DNA of 64,000 bases from positions 19,586,774 through 19,650,773 of the forward strand of contig CM057152.1 of the NCBI GenBank assembly GCA_029962745.1. The letters run 5' to 3'. A program made the translations under genes and the position numbers. Positions 12,405 through 24,255 of the stretch are shown here, piece by piece. The notes below the pieces were generated by a model. That model was not told where the DNA came from. It saw only the letters and a list, made by a program, of their open reading frames with translations, and ran no database searches. How positions within the stretch are numbered: position 1 is the first letter of the stretch; every line of letters starts with the position of its first letter. Origin of the DNA: Echinometra lucunter (lineage: Eukaryota; Echinodermata; Echinoidea; Camarodonta; Echinometridae).

Positions 12405-12830
12405 GCATTGGCGTAAATCCTGGAGGGATGGGGGTGATATATCCCCCTCACTCTTTCGAGAGGGGGGGGGGGGGGAGATGGCGTGTACAAATATCCCCCT
12501 TCATTTTAAGGGAAAATGATATTGTAATTAATCAATTTGTGAATTTTTTTTTTTAAATGTCATAAACGACGGTCATATAATGGAATTTTCATTTGAAATG
12601 CTCTTAAAACCCCCCAAAACCGCTTTGGGGGGTTGAAATGCTCTTAAAACCCCCCAAAGCGGTTTTGGGGCTCGCAAAATAAAAGAATTATATGTGTGTG
12701 GGGGGGTCTGCTCGGGTGAGTAAGGGGGTGTGTGTGTGTGTATACTTAACTGTGAGTTCAAGCAAGAAATTCGGCAAAAAAGTCGATCATCCCCCCCCCC
12801 CCTCCACTCCTCAAACGGATTGGTGTGAAG
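12405..12830. repeat. G/C-tract repeat related to 2605-3180, with internal hairpin
   Basis: Shares GGCGTAAATCC, ATATCCCCCT and, inverted, GGCAAAAAAGTCGATCATC with the repeat at 2605-3180. Inside, 12612-12634 and 12648-12670 form a perfect 23-base inverted repeat around a 13-base loop. A C run sits at 12791-12802. Confidence 0.55.
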
Positions 12831-13079
12831 ATAAAATGTGTGTCCTGTGTGAAGAATCCTCATTGGTTTTGCGCATGTGTATAGTCCATGCCGGGAGTTT
12901 ATTTGCCTGGTACGGTACATAAATTATTTTTTGCCTCTTATTTCTTTCATAACCCTAAAAAAGCCGGGTCTTTTGAACCCATCTCTCAGCTGAGGGGGGC
13001 AAATTCCACCCCGAAGATCTTGGCTGTCTACCGCTCGTTCTCGACGGAAAAAACAATCTGTTACCAATTTTTTTGTTAA

Positions 13080-13400
13080 TGTATTTAACTGCTTTTTCTA
13101 ATTTCTTATGTATTTCTTTGTTTTTATACTTTTTGTTTTTAGTTTTCTCAATGAAATTTGTCGGCGCCACTATCATGACCATAAACAGTATGAAATTAAT
13201 TGATTTTTGTCAGTAAAAATAAAAATGATACATTTATGAAACACATTTTGTGGAAACACAGTGTGTACTGTATGAAATCACGTTTTTGAGCAATTTTTTT
13301 TCTGACTTGCAAGTATAAAATGTTGCATAACTTCGGAACCGCATGCACGGACGTTGTGAATTTGGTTCCAGAATATGCGCGAGTTTAGAAAGAAAAAGTC
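13080..13400 (+). repeat. Diverged partial copy of the 22.5-23.3 kb element
   Basis: Shares, in order, AATGAAATTTGTCGGCG, GAAATCACGTTTTTGAG, a ...GTATAAAAT... segment and GCGCGAG with the TTAA-flanked element at 22522-23274. The TTAA ends were not found here, so the copy is probably truncated. Confidence 0.5.
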
Positions 13401-13679
13401 ATACCCCAAACTACATACACAAAATGTACAAAGATCATTTCGCTACAGACGAATTACCCTAAACCATATTTCTCCAGCTTTACCTTCATTGAATAAAAGT
13501 ACTAAAATGAAAGAAAAATGCTATAATTATAGTCTGTTCTTGTATAGAGTTCATATCCATCAGAATTGATGCTCCTGGCACTCCACTATAAACCTTGAAG
13601 AGAAATCTCATGGTATCCTGTAATGAAGTATCAAGCACACTATAAGTGTGCACAGTAAATATTGTTACAAACACTCAAC

Positions 13680-14160
13680 AACAACAAAAAAAAGAAAAAA
13701 GAAAGTAAACACTTTTTTGAAGTTCCAATTTTTCATAGAAGACTTTGATAAAAAAATCAGTCGCTGGGGTGACAAAACCTTGTATCTCAAATTTTGTTGA
13801 AAATCACTTTTTGCATAAATCTCCAGATAATCAGTCAAGTGATGTCCTGTCCAAATCCTAGCTCTCTTACCCCCCAAATGAAGCCACTACACCCCGTCAA
13901 AGGAAAGGAAATAAAATAAAATAAATAAAATAAAGGCAATCCCGTCGGTTATAGTGCTTTGGCCCTTGGCCGCCACGTTTTTTTTCGCTCTCCTGAACTT
14001 TTGACATTTTTGAGATATAAGGTTTTGTCGTCCCAGTAGGGATATATCATATATCAACTTAAAGAAAATGTAATGGTCTTTTGATCTGGGAGGTGAACAT
14101 AAAGAGAAACTGTACACATGAGTGAACACACCTGTTTTTATCTTCCAAGGTACAAAAGTA
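13680..14160 (-). repeat. Inverted, diverged copy of part of the 2.08-kb tandem unit
   Basis: On the minus strand this reads GTACCTTGGAAGATAAAAAC, then GTGTTCACTCATG, then AGATCAAAAGAC. This is the same order as GTACCTTGGAAGAG, GTGTTCACTCACGCA and AGATCAAAAGACGA at about 15660-15735 in the tandem unit. It may be a dispersed repeat that also seeded the unit. Confidence 0.4.
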
Positions 14161-14675
14161 AAAATTGCCAAAAAATGGACAGTTTACCATTCATGTGTTA
14201 ATGCCCTTCCACATATCAATGGCAGCAAAATTTTAAACTTACAAAATTTAACGGCATAGTAATGAGCCTTCGCTCTCTATAAATCTGTTTCTCAAAAAAG
14301 GGGGAAATAAAGAAAAAAAAGAGAAGCTTCTGTTAAGTTCAGAATTTAAATGACATCTGGAGAAGACGCAAGGGTGAATAAATCCTCTAAATTTGATTTT
14401 TAATCATGTTTGCAATTAGGAAACTTAATTGTCTTTCAGCCTAGTAGGTAAAAATAAAATGCGCTTTATGCATGAGTGAACACATTCATTCAACCGTTCT
14501 AAATCACCAAAGTAAACTTTTAAAAAATCCTACCATTTGGGGTTTTCGTAAGTCAGCAACTTAAAATTCACTGGCATCGGTCATATTGCAATGGAAATTG
14601 CAAACAAAGCATGATTAAAGTTTGCGTGTTTAGTTGCACTTATAAAGAAAATCAATTTTCAAATCTAAAAAATAG

Positions 14676-15336
14676 ATCATCACCTCTATTTCATTCTTTG
14701 GGTGTTTTAGATGTTTTCAAGCTGTACAAACATTTGGTTGCGACTTTTATTTTTAGATTGATAAGCAGGCAATTACCACACTCAGTATATAAATATTTTG
14801 AGTACTTCGAAAATTGGTATGATACGAGACAAAAAAGAAGCAAGTTTCTTATTCCAAAAGTGAAGACAGAACATGGTAAAAGCTCAATTGCATTCACGGG
14901 GTCAAAAATCTGGAATGCATTACCACTGGATTTGAAAAACCTCAATACTATAAAACATTTTAGCTACAGGCTTAGGAAATACATATTATGTGATTATGTT
15001 TAGATTTAGTTGTTTACTATACTTATGCCAACTATACTCTAGCATTGTACAGTTGTAAATGCAGGTAGTCTGTAGTTTTCACTCTGTTAGCTTTTGATGA
15101 ATCCTGTACTTGATTATGTCTTGCCATATTTTATTTCATTCACACTTTCATGTATATATACATGTACAAATTATTACACTTTTTGTGTAAAAGAGGTCCT
15201 ATGCCTCACTAGCTATTTTGCTATTTCTGTAGGGTCCTTTAACCAACTTCTATACATTTATGTTTTTATTGTTAGTCATGTTGTCCTGTTACCTTTTTAT
15301 TGTTGGTAATAAAGTTATTCAATTCAATTCAATGTC
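14676..15336 (+). mobile_element. 5'-truncated LINE 3' end (CR1/L2/jockey-like) inserted in tandem unit 1
   Basis: An open frame to 15002 reads LISRQLPHSVYKYFEYF, then TRQKRSKFLIPKVKTEHGKS, FTGSKIWNALPLDL and FSYRLRKYIL. The order TRQ...PR/PK...G..S....G..IWNSLP....FK..L is the usual C-terminus of CR1-, L2- and jockey-type reverse transcriptase proteins. The insert ends at AATAAAGTTATTCAATTCAA, a short ATTCA repeat typical of such 3' ends. Units 2 and 3 lack it: AATCTAAAAATAG runs directly into AACAAAGAATGG there, which fixes both edges. It is truncated and inactive. Confidence 0.85.
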
Positions 15337-16692
15337 AACAAAGAATGGTCAAACTGGCATAGAATGCAGGGGAGATTCAGGACAATGCTTTGGGGGCACG
15401 CTATTGCAAAACAACATTAGTGTTGCCTGGAATTGCAGTGCACTTAATTCCACATTTTACATCACTGAAATCATAAGTTCGTATATTCATAAAATCATGA
15501 AGTCATGAAATAAAAAGTAATATCTCATTTGGAGCTTTTAATCACCCATGTGGCTACTCCTAATGTTATTTAAATTTGGACCTAACAAAAGTTTCTTTTC
15601 TTTCATTTCTTCTTTTTTAGGGGGAGAGGGGGGTGGGGTGGGGAGAGACCCACCCCCTGTACCTTGGAAGAGAAAAATAAATGTGTTCACTCACGCATAA
15701 AATCTTTTCGCTCATTAACCAGATCAAAAGACGACTGAATTTCTTTTCATGTGATATAAAATTTTGATCACAGTCTTCTATGAAAAATCTGATTCGAGTG
15801 TATTTTATTCCTCTTGCAGTACCGCACTACAAAAAATAGGTTAAAGCATTATTACTCCAACAAGCATTATTGTAAACATTACAATAAGCAATAAACTGAA
15901 GTAACTGTATTCTTAAAAATATTATTAAAAACTAGATTTTGCTTCTTAATCTATCTTCCAATATCGTGGAGCCTTTGATTTCTCAAAACCCTCTGTAAAC
16001 TATATGAAACGCACAATTTGCTATCTTTCTTGAAATCTGGGATGGTACTTTTGCGATCCATAACCACTTCATTATTAGCTGAATGGTTTGTTCACATTTG
16101 AGATTGCAATCAGCTGCTGTCATTATTTTTTTTTACCTAGAACTTCATGAAACAAGAATCTCGGGAATGTGAAGAGCATGAGAATACTCCAAGACAAGCA
16201 CCACCAAGTAGGTCCTACATGTACGGTTGAATCATAGCACTGCATCATGCCCAGAATGTTTCGCAGGAGATAGCTACCTAGAACTGAGAGATAAATGTGC
16301 ATGTGGAAAATCACTTTGAACTCCTGCAAAAGCTGAATGATCAGACGAGGATGAGCTCACTTTCATCTTTGTGTAACTAAAAGTGAGAACTGAAACAAAC
16401 TTGTGATATAATTTTTCATTTGGTTTTAAAAGCACAAATCTGACATTATCGCTTCTCAAGGGGGGGGGGGTTGAGGTGGTTTCAAAATTTAAGGAAAAAA
16501 GGCATTTATTTGCCTATACTATTATTGCGAAATTCACTGTATATAGGCTAGGGAGAGATTTATTGGCAGACTTCCAATCTTTTCTCTATACAAGTTTGGT
16601 TAGCTATCCTGAAACTGTGTACATAAAATTACAGTTAATAAATGTTTATCATACATGACTGTAATTGTTGGCTGTACCTACCATTTTTACAG

Positions 16693-17029
16693 CACTCAGA
16701 GTATCATGGGACAATACTCAAAAGAATGTGACACCTCGCCATGTAGCACCTTCAACTGGAAAGCAAAACATCCATATCTGGGCAAACTGCTATGCGGCAG
16801 AAGACCCCCTGCCCTCCAAGTAAATGCAACACTTCCACAGGCAACACCAGGCCAGCTCGTAGCATTCCTTTGGAGCAAATCCTCCAAATCCCCCTATACC
16901 TTGCAAATCTCCACAAAGCAATGCTGAAGGAGTTCTGCCTAATCCTCGAGAGGACTTTTCCTCAGATTTTTAAGGCTCCTCCAAGAGAAAGGCACCAATA
17001 CACGACAGTCTGCATAGAAAACAAAAATG
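16693..17029 (+). pseudogene. DUF6589-like middle exon, copy 1
   Basis: Bounded by acceptor CCATTTTTACAG and donor AAATG|gtaagt. The first frame reads RVSWDNTQKNVTPRHV and QNIHIWANCYAAEDP up to a TAA. A second frame then continues IPLEQILQIPLYLANLHK and MLKEFCLILERTFPQIF. The 'DN...' motif, the 'WA..YA..D' motif and a following leucine-rich helical part are the style of the DUF6589-like core, by recall. A frameshift and the stop break it. The two other copies are at 18780 and 20868. Confidence 0.5.
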
Positions 17030-17294
17030 GTAAGTAGACTTAATATGTCAGTATAATATAACGTAATATAATGTAATTTATTATGTAGACATGTTATTTT
17101 ATAGCAGAGCTGCAGAAAGCAGTGCGAGTTAATGCAGTCAGTGCAATACTCTGGTGGCGAATCTATATAGACTATAATAATATAACAGATATTTCCTGGT
17201 CTTTCTCTTTAATAAATAACATTTCATCTCCCCTCCGAAGCTATATTTTTCCCTCGGGACAATATTTTCCGTCAGCGCTGTCATTTACTGTCGT

Positions 17295-19379
17295 CGGTCA
17301 TATTGCAATGGAAATTGCAAACAAAGCATGATTAAAGTTTGCATGTTTAGTTTCACTTATAAAGAAAATCAATTTTCAAATCTAAAAATAGAACAAAGAA
17401 TGGTCAAACTGGCATAGAATGCAGGGGAGATTAAGGACAATGCTTTGGGGATACGCTATTGCAAAACAGCATTAGTGTTGCCTGGAATTGCAGTGCACTT
17501 AATTCCACATTTTACATCACTGAACTCACACGTTCATATGTTCATAAAATCATGAAGTCATGAAATAAAAAGTAAGATCACATTTGGGGCTTTTAATCAC
17601 CCATGTGGCTACTCCTAATGTTATTTAAATTTGGACCTAAGAAAAGTTTGTTTCTTTTCATTTCTTCTTTTTTGGGGGGAGGGGGGTGGGGGTGGGGGTG
17701 GGGAGCCGGTAGAGGGGGTGGGGAGAGACCCACCCCCTGTACCTTGGAAGAGAAAAATAAATGTGTTCACTCACGCATAAAATCTCTTTTTGCTCATTAA
17801 CCAGATCAAAAGACGACTGAATTTCTTTTCATGTGATATAAAATTTTGATCACATCTTCTATAAAAAAATCTGAATCGAGTGTATTTTATTCCTCTTTCA
17901 GTACCGCACTACAAAAAAATATATTACAGCATTATTACACTAACAAGCATTATTGTAAATATTACCATAAGCCATAAACTAAAGAAACTGTATTCTTTAA
18001 AATATTATTAAAAACTAGATTTTCCTTCTTAATCTATCTTCCAGTATGTGGAGCCTTTGATTTCTCAAAAACCCTCTGTAAACTATATGAAATACACAAT
18101 TTGCTATCTTTCTTGAAATTTGGGATGGTACTTTTGCGATGCATAACCACTTCATTATTAGCTGAATGGTTTGTTCACATTTGAGATTGTAATCAGCTGC
18201 TGTCATTATTTTTTTTTTTACCTAGAACTTCATGAAACAAGAAGCTCGGGAATGTGAAGAGCATGAGAATACTCCAAGACAAGCACCACCAAGTAGGTCC
18301 TACATGTACGGTTGAATCATAGCACTGCATCATGCCCAGAATGTTTCGCAGGAGATAGCTACCTAGAACTGAGAGATAAATGTGCATGGGGAAAATCACT
18401 TTGAACTCCTGCAAAAACTGAATGATCAGACAAGGATGAGCTCAATTTCATCTTTGTGTAACTAAAAGTGAGAACTGAAACAAACTTGTGATGTAATTTT
18501 TCATTTGGTTTTAAAAGCACAAATCTGACATTATCATTTCTCGGGGGTGGGGGTTGAGGTGGATTAAAAATTTAAGGAAAAAGGGCATATATTTGCCTAT
18601 ACTAAATTTATTATTGGGAAATTCACTGTATATAGGCTAGGGAGAGATTTGGCAGACTTCCAATCTTATTTCTATACAAGTTTGGTTAGCTTTTCCTGAA
18701 ACTGTGTGCATAAAATTACAGTTACTAAATGTTTATCATACATGACTGTAATTGTTGGCTGTACCTACCATTTTTACAGCACTCAGAGTATCATGGGATA
18801 ATACTCAAAAGAATGTGACACCTCGCCATGTAGCACCTTCAACTGGAAAGCAAAACATCCATATCTGGGCAAACTGCTATGCGGCAGAAGACCCCCTGCC
18901 CTCCAAGTAAATGCAACACTTCCACAGGCAACACCAAGCCAGCTCGTAGCATTACTTTGGAGCAAATCCTCCAACTCCCCTAGACCTAGCAAATCTCCAC
19001 AAGCAATGCTGAAGGAGTTTTATCTAATCCTCGAGAGGGCTTTTCCTCAGATTTTTAAGGCTCCTCCAAGAGAAAGGCACCAATACATGACAGTCTGCAT
19101 AGAAAACAAAATTGGTAAGTAGACTTAATATGTCAGTATAATATAACATAATATAATGTAATTTATTATGTAGACATGTTATTTTATAGCAGAGCTGCAG
19201 AAAGCAGTGCGAGTTAATGCAGTCAGTGCAATACTCTGGTGGCGAATCTATATAGACTATAATAATATAACAGATATTTCCTGGTCTTTCTCTTTAATAA
19301 ATAACATTTCATCTCCCCTCCGAAGCTATATTTTTCCCTCGGGACAATATTTTCCGTCAGCGCTGTCATTTACTGTCGT
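17295..19379 (+). repeat. Tandem unit 2 of 3 (2085 bp)
   Basis: Uninterrupted unit. It preserves the pre-insertion site of the LINE found in unit 1 (near 17390-17397). The G-rich tract at about 17675-17720 is expanded relative to unit 1, and the unit holds exon copy 2. Confidence 0.9.
18780..19114 (+). pseudogene. DUF6589-like middle exon, copy 2
   Basis: Same acceptor and donor as copy 1. It is a few bases shorter (TCCAACTCCCCTAGACC in place of the copy 1 text), giving a different frame arrangement after about codon 80. It keeps the TAA after PLPSK. Confidence 0.5.
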
Positions 19380-21457
19380 CGGTCATATTGCAATGGAAAT
19401 TGCAAACAAAGCATGATTAAAGTTTGCATGTTTAGTTGCACTTATAAAGAAAATCAATTTTCAAATCTAAAAATAGAACAAAGAATGGTCAAACTGGCAT
19501 AGAATGCAGGGGAGATTAAGGACAATGCTTTGGGGATACGCTATTGCAAAACAGCAATAGTGTTGCCTGGAATTGCAGTGCACTTAATTCCACATTTTAC
19601 ATCACTGAACTCATACGTTCATATGTTCATAAAATCATGAAGTCATGAAATAAAAAGTAAGATCACATTTGGGGCTTTTAATCACCCATGTGGCTACTCC
19701 TAATGTTATTTAAATTTGGACCTAACAAAAGTTTGTTTCTTTTCATTTCTTCTTTTTTGGGGGGAGGGGGGTGGGAGTGGGGATGGGGAGCCAGTAGAGG
19801 GGGTGGGGAGAGACCCACCCCCTGTACATTGGAAGAGAAAAATAAATGTGTTCACTCACGCATAAAATCTCTTTTTGCTCATTAACCAGATCAAAAGACG
19901 TCTGAATTTCTTTTCATGTGATATAAAATTTTGATCACAGTCTTCTATAAAAAAATCTGAATCGAATGTATTTTATTCCTCTTTCAGTACCGCACTACAA
20001 AAAAATAGGTTAAAGCATTATTACACTAACAAGCATTATTGTAAATATTACCATAAGCCATAAACTAAAGAAACTGTATTCTTTAAAATATTATTAAAAA
20101 CTAGATTTTCCTTCTTAATCTATCTTCCAATATCGTGGAGCCTTTGATTTCTCAAAAACCCTCTGTAAACTATATGAAATACACAATTTGCTATCTTTCT
20201 TGAAATTTGGGATGGTACTTTTGCGATGCATAACCACTTCATTATTAGCTGAATGGTTTGTTCACATTTGAGACTGTAATCAGCTGCTGTCATTATTTTT
20301 TTTTTACCTAGAACTTCATGAAACAAGAAGCTCGGGAATGTGAAGAGCATGAGAATACTCCAAGACAAGCACCACCAAGTAGGTCCTACATGTACGGTTG
20401 AATCATAGCACTGCATCATGCCCAGAATGTTTCGCAGGAGATAGCTACCTAGAACTGAGAGATAAGTGTGCATGGGGAAAATCACTTTGAACTCCTGCAA
20501 AAACTGAATGATCAGACAAGGATGAGCTCAATTTCATCTTTGTGTAACTAAAAAGTGAGAACTGAAACAAACTTGTGATGTAATTTTTCATTTGGTTTTA
20601 AAAGCACAAATCTGACATTATCATTTCTCGGGGGGGGGGGGTTGAGGTGGATTAAAAATTTAAGGAAAAAGGGCATATATTTGCCTATACTAAATTTATT
20701 ATTGGGAAATTCACTGTATATAGGCTAGGGAGAGATTTGGCAGACTTCCAATCTTATTTCTATACAAGTTTGGTTAGCTTTTCCTGAAACTGTGTGCATA
20801 AAATTACAGTTACTAAATGTTTATCATACATGACTGTAATTGTTGGCTGTACCTACCATTTTTACAGCACTCAGAGTATCATGGGATAATACTCAAAAGA
20901 ATGTGACACCTCGCCATGTAGCATCTTCAACTGGAAAGCAAAACATCCATATCTGGGCAAACTGCTATGCGGCAGAAGACCCCCTGCCCTCCAAGTAAAT
21001 GCAACACTTCCACAGGCAACACCAAGCCAGCTCGTAGCATTACTTTGGAGCAAATCCTCCAACTCCCCTAGACCTAGCAAATCTCCACAAGCAATGCTGA
21101 AGGAGTTTTGTCTAATCCTCGAGAGGGCTTTTCCTCAGATTTTTAAGGCTCCTCCAAGAGAAAGGCACCAATACATGACAGTCTGCATAGAAAACAAAAA
21201 TGGTAAGTAGACTTGATATGTCAATATAATATAACATAATATAATGTAATTTATTATGTAGACATGTTATTTTATAGCAGAGCTGCAGAAAGCAGTGCGA
21301 GTTGATGCAGTCAGTGCAATACTCTGGTGGTGAATCTATATAGACTATAATAATAATAATAATAATACAATCCTGGTCTATCTCTTTAATAAATAACATT
21401 TCATCTCCCCTCCGAAGCTATATTTTTGCCTCGGGACAATATTTTCCCTTAGCGCTG
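19380..21457 (+). repeat. Tandem unit 3 of 3 (about 2078 bp)
   Basis: Third copy, closest to unit 2. Similarity ends at AGCGCTG (21451-21457), where the sequence leaves the repeat for the exon 21943 region. An (AAT)n expansion at about 21350-21366 is private to this copy. Confidence 0.85.
20868..21202 (+). pseudogene. DUF6589-like middle exon, copy 3
   Basis: Nearly identical to copy 2, with the same splice borders (TTTTTACAG and AAATG|gtaagt) and the same internal TAA. This is the copy nearest the next exon at 21943, so if any transcript joined them, this copy would be the direct partner. Confidence 0.5.
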
Positions 21458-21942
21458 CGCGCTTCGGAGAAAATATAATCCTTTAGGTAAAATATAACTC
21501 CGTCGGGGAAATGTTATGCTAAATTAAACCTGTAGGCAGGCAATATCTGTACAGTATTGCCCGCTCGAAAAATTCAATGGCAAAATGCGCGTTAAACAGC
21601 GGGCAAAAACACAGACCGAACATCCGGGTATTTCTTGAGGCAGCAAGTGAAGTCGCGTACTGCATTTCACAAGATACCATTAACTGTTGGGGGGGGGGGG
21701 GCGTGGTCCACAAAGCTGTGTGTAAAGTTAGGCATGATTTTTTACTTGAATATGAAAAGCTAGACAGGATTCTCAATCATCATTAATCAAATATGCTAAA
21801 ATTTTAATACTTATGTAGTTGAAAAAAATCATACCACCCTCCAACCTAATTTTTGACTAGCACTTATTTGAATGATGTAATTGCAGTAGATTGAATGATT
21901 AAGCTTGATTTTACCAAATTCCCTACCTTGTTTTCCATCTAG
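21458..21942. other. Intron-like gap
   Basis: No exon seen. It holds a G run at 21690-21701 and ends in a pyrimidine-rich acceptor, TTGTTTTCCATCTAG, at 21942. Confidence 0.4.
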
Positions 21943-22083
21943 GTGAACATTGGTACCATTGATGAAAATCCATCTACAGCTGCAGGAATAGGCATTCTGA
22001 GATCCCTACACAAGTATGTCCCAACTGTGAATCAAGCAATTCAGTATCCTATCATAATGCACTGCGATGGAGGGGCTATAGGG
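21943..22083 (+). pseudogene. DUF6589-like exon after the triplicated exon
   Basis: Open from the acceptor, reading VNIGTIDENPSTAAGIGILR, then LHKYVPTVNQAIQYPIIMH and CDGGAIG. In the DUF6589-like family, as I recall it, this is the place of a '(V/P)LG...ENx(S/K)' turn, a helix ending 'LHKYVP' and a short strand ending 'HGD'. That is why I link it to the exons upstream. Phase does not match cleanly to the preceding copies, so decay is likely. About 220 bases beyond it can be read in broken frames as a continuation, without certainty. Confidence 0.55.
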
Positions 22084-22521
22084 TTAGCGACATGTTTTTT
22101 TAAAATCATCATCTGAGGCTGCTACCTTGGAAAACCTAAGAACAGAGTTCAACTTCTGGCACACAAAAAAGGAAAGTCATCAAAGAGTCTCAACCAAACC
22201 GAGGAGTTTGTCCACTTTTCAGTCGAGAGCTACGTTATTCTTCTTGTGATGAAGCTGCTGAATATGAAGACGGTAATGAATTTGATCCGGTATTAAGTCC
22301 CAGGACCTGAACCCTAACCAAGTCAACTTTTTATTCCTTACACGTATTATACACCACACTGTTAATATAAAAATGTTGAAAACACCATCAATATCGCATT
22401 CTTACAAATTGTCATTACTTTCAGTATTTCTGGATAATCTACCAAAATTTGCCCATGTCACACCACTTATAAGGGAATTACACTTGGTGCTTACATGCCT
22501 ATTAACTGATCTAGTCATTAA
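22084..22521. other. Degenerate continuation, no clear exon
   Basis: Short readable pieces occur in shifting frames (for example LENLRTEFNFWHTKKES). No splice-bounded exon is convincing. Confidence 0.3.
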
Positions 22522-23274
22522 CCCTTACTGTACTGGACCATTTTGAGTACCTCTCTGACGGGAGGGGGGGGGGGCTTGGAGGACCCCCCCCCCCCCATGA
22601 TCTCGGCCATCAACAACGCGATCGCGACAAAAATTGGCTTACATGTCGACTGCGACATACTCTACCACATTTTATTGTTGATTTTTGAATTTAAGTTATT
22701 CAGTTATGCTAATTTATGCGTGATTTATGCGTCAAATCAAAGTTTTTGCTGCAAACCATTACATAAAGCTCCAAATATAATTTTTGGTGTAGATACTCTT
22801 TGTAGTGTTCTTAGCAAATGTACTTTTAAAAAAATTCCGATACTAAAATCAATTCTGTATGTATTTTATTGTTTTATTTCTTTTGTATTTCGTTTTTAGA
22901 CCTTTTTGTTTTTATTGTTTTTTTTCGATGAAATTTGTCGACGACACTTCTGTGATTAAAAAATAGCATAAGATAAACTGATACTAATATGTAAAAGCAA
23001 AAGTAATCATACATTTATAGATTTTAACTTGAAACACAATTTGTATTGGATCTGTACATGAAATCACGTTTTTGAGTAATATTTGGTCCAACGTGCATGT
23101 ATAAAATTATGCGTTACTTTGGAAAAGCATGCCTAGGTTTCACAACTTTGGTCTCAAAAGACGCGCGAGACTTGAAAGTAAAAATTAATGAAACGTCGCA
23201 GCGATAGCTTTTCGCGAAGCAGACGTATACCACAAAACCTCAAAGCCTCCCCCCTCCCCCAAGTGCAATAAGGG
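22522..23274. mobile_element. Non-autonomous DNA transposon flanked by TTAA (piggyBac-like ends)
   Basis: The left end is TTAA|CCCTTACTGTACT and the right end, inverted, is TTAA|CCCTTATTGCACT. These are short terminal inverted repeats beginning CCC and flanked by the TTAA duplication used by piggyBac-type (and Kolobok-type) transposases. It is 753 bp with no transposase and long G and C runs near 22563-22597. Part of the body recurs at 13080-13400. Confidence 0.65.
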
Positions 23275-23547
23275 TTAAAGCCATAAATGGTCAGCCTCCT
23301 AGTTATTATATTACTGAATTACTGAACTTTAAACTTAAGCCCCAAATTCATGATCTCTGTAGTACAGATGATACATAGATATTGCAAATCCCCAGAATTA
23401 AAACTAAAATAATCCCAGGTGATCAAACCAATACCGGCAGTTAAAGTGTAATTTATTTGGGGACCCACTGTCCCCAGTCATTTTCATAGCATGTTTTAAT
23501 CCATTACTGGAGTACTTATGTCAAATCAAGGAACAATCAGGTTATGA

Positions 23548-24255
23548 TTAGAACGTATCCAAGGTGATTACACATACGCTGACGACTTTAACCTGATCAC
23601 GAACAATAAATGTCAACATCAAAAGATCACTGACCGCCTATGTAAATACAGTGCGTCGATGGGACTTTACCTAAAACCGGAAAAGTGTTGTAGCTTATCA
23701 GTCTGTGGAGGCACTCCTGAAGAAGTGCTCTTCGCTCTGGAAAACGAAACCATCAGATCCATCAAAGACAAACCTCATAGTTTCCTTGGTTCTCATATAT
23801 GTTACAGAGGTAAAACATCAGAAGTATACGATTTTGTCAAGGATGAGATAGAACTGAAACTGAACAGAATTGATCAAACTTTGATTAGACCCGAATAAAA
23901 AGTTGCAGGATACAGTCGATACCTTCAGCCCTCAATGCGTTTCATGCTAACAGTGCACACTCTTCATAAAACCTACCTAGAAAATCTCGACCTACTCACC
24001 AGTAAGTTCCTGAAGAAATGGCTCAGAATCCCACCTCGAGGAGCAATCTTGCTACTGTTCATTTACCCCATCCCTCGCCTATCAGATATTTACTGGCAGT
24101 GTCATAGCCTCGCTTACAGTAGATCAAGAATGGAAAGCAACGCCATTGTAAGCCATGCTTTAGACTCTACCCTTGAAAGGGAGTCACAGTGGACCCGAGG
24201 GATCCCGATCTGCAACCAACCACATAAGTTCAATTTTTTTCTTTTCTTAAAATGA
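23548..24255 (+). pseudogene. LINE reverse transcriptase fragment (C-terminal half)
   Basis: One frame of 236 codons with a single stop at 23896-23898. It starts at the catalytic region YTYADDFNLI (YADD at 23575-23586), then MGLYLKPEKCCSLSVCGG, FLGSHICYRGKTSEVYDFVK, QPSMRFMLTVHTLHK and FLKKWLRIPPRGA. The order YADD, K..KC, FLG, then a helical thumb with KKWL.LP is typical of the R2/NeSL-like and related invertebrate non-LTR elements. Fingers and endonuclease are missing. It lies just upstream of the eight-unit array, whose left edge may fall in its 3' UTR. Confidence 0.75.

Larger units (their letters stand above)
14578..17294 (+). repeat. Tandem unit 1 of 3 (2.08 kb plus a LINE insertion)
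   Basis: First copy of a head-to-tail triplication whose joints lie at CGGTCATATTGCAATGG (14578, 17295, 19380). Without the LINE at 14676-15336 it is about 2.06 kb. Contents in order: the joint, an AT-rich part, a G-rich tract near 15625-15645, and an exon-like 71-base block at 16141-16211 between TTTTTTACCTAG and AG|gtcc. A spliceable exon of the DUF6589-like gene follows at 16693-17029, and then a TATAATATAA-rich tail. Confidence 0.85.

Noticed and set aside
12692..12922. Open frames through the G/C-tract repeat
   Set aside because: Composition-driven; homopolymer runs give proline/glycine or valine-rich frames without domain character.
18193..20500. Minus-strand frames repeated in the 2.08-kb tandem units (about 70-126 codons)
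   Set aside because: They recur only because the unit is duplicated. They run antisense to splice-bounded exon-like blocks and show no domain.
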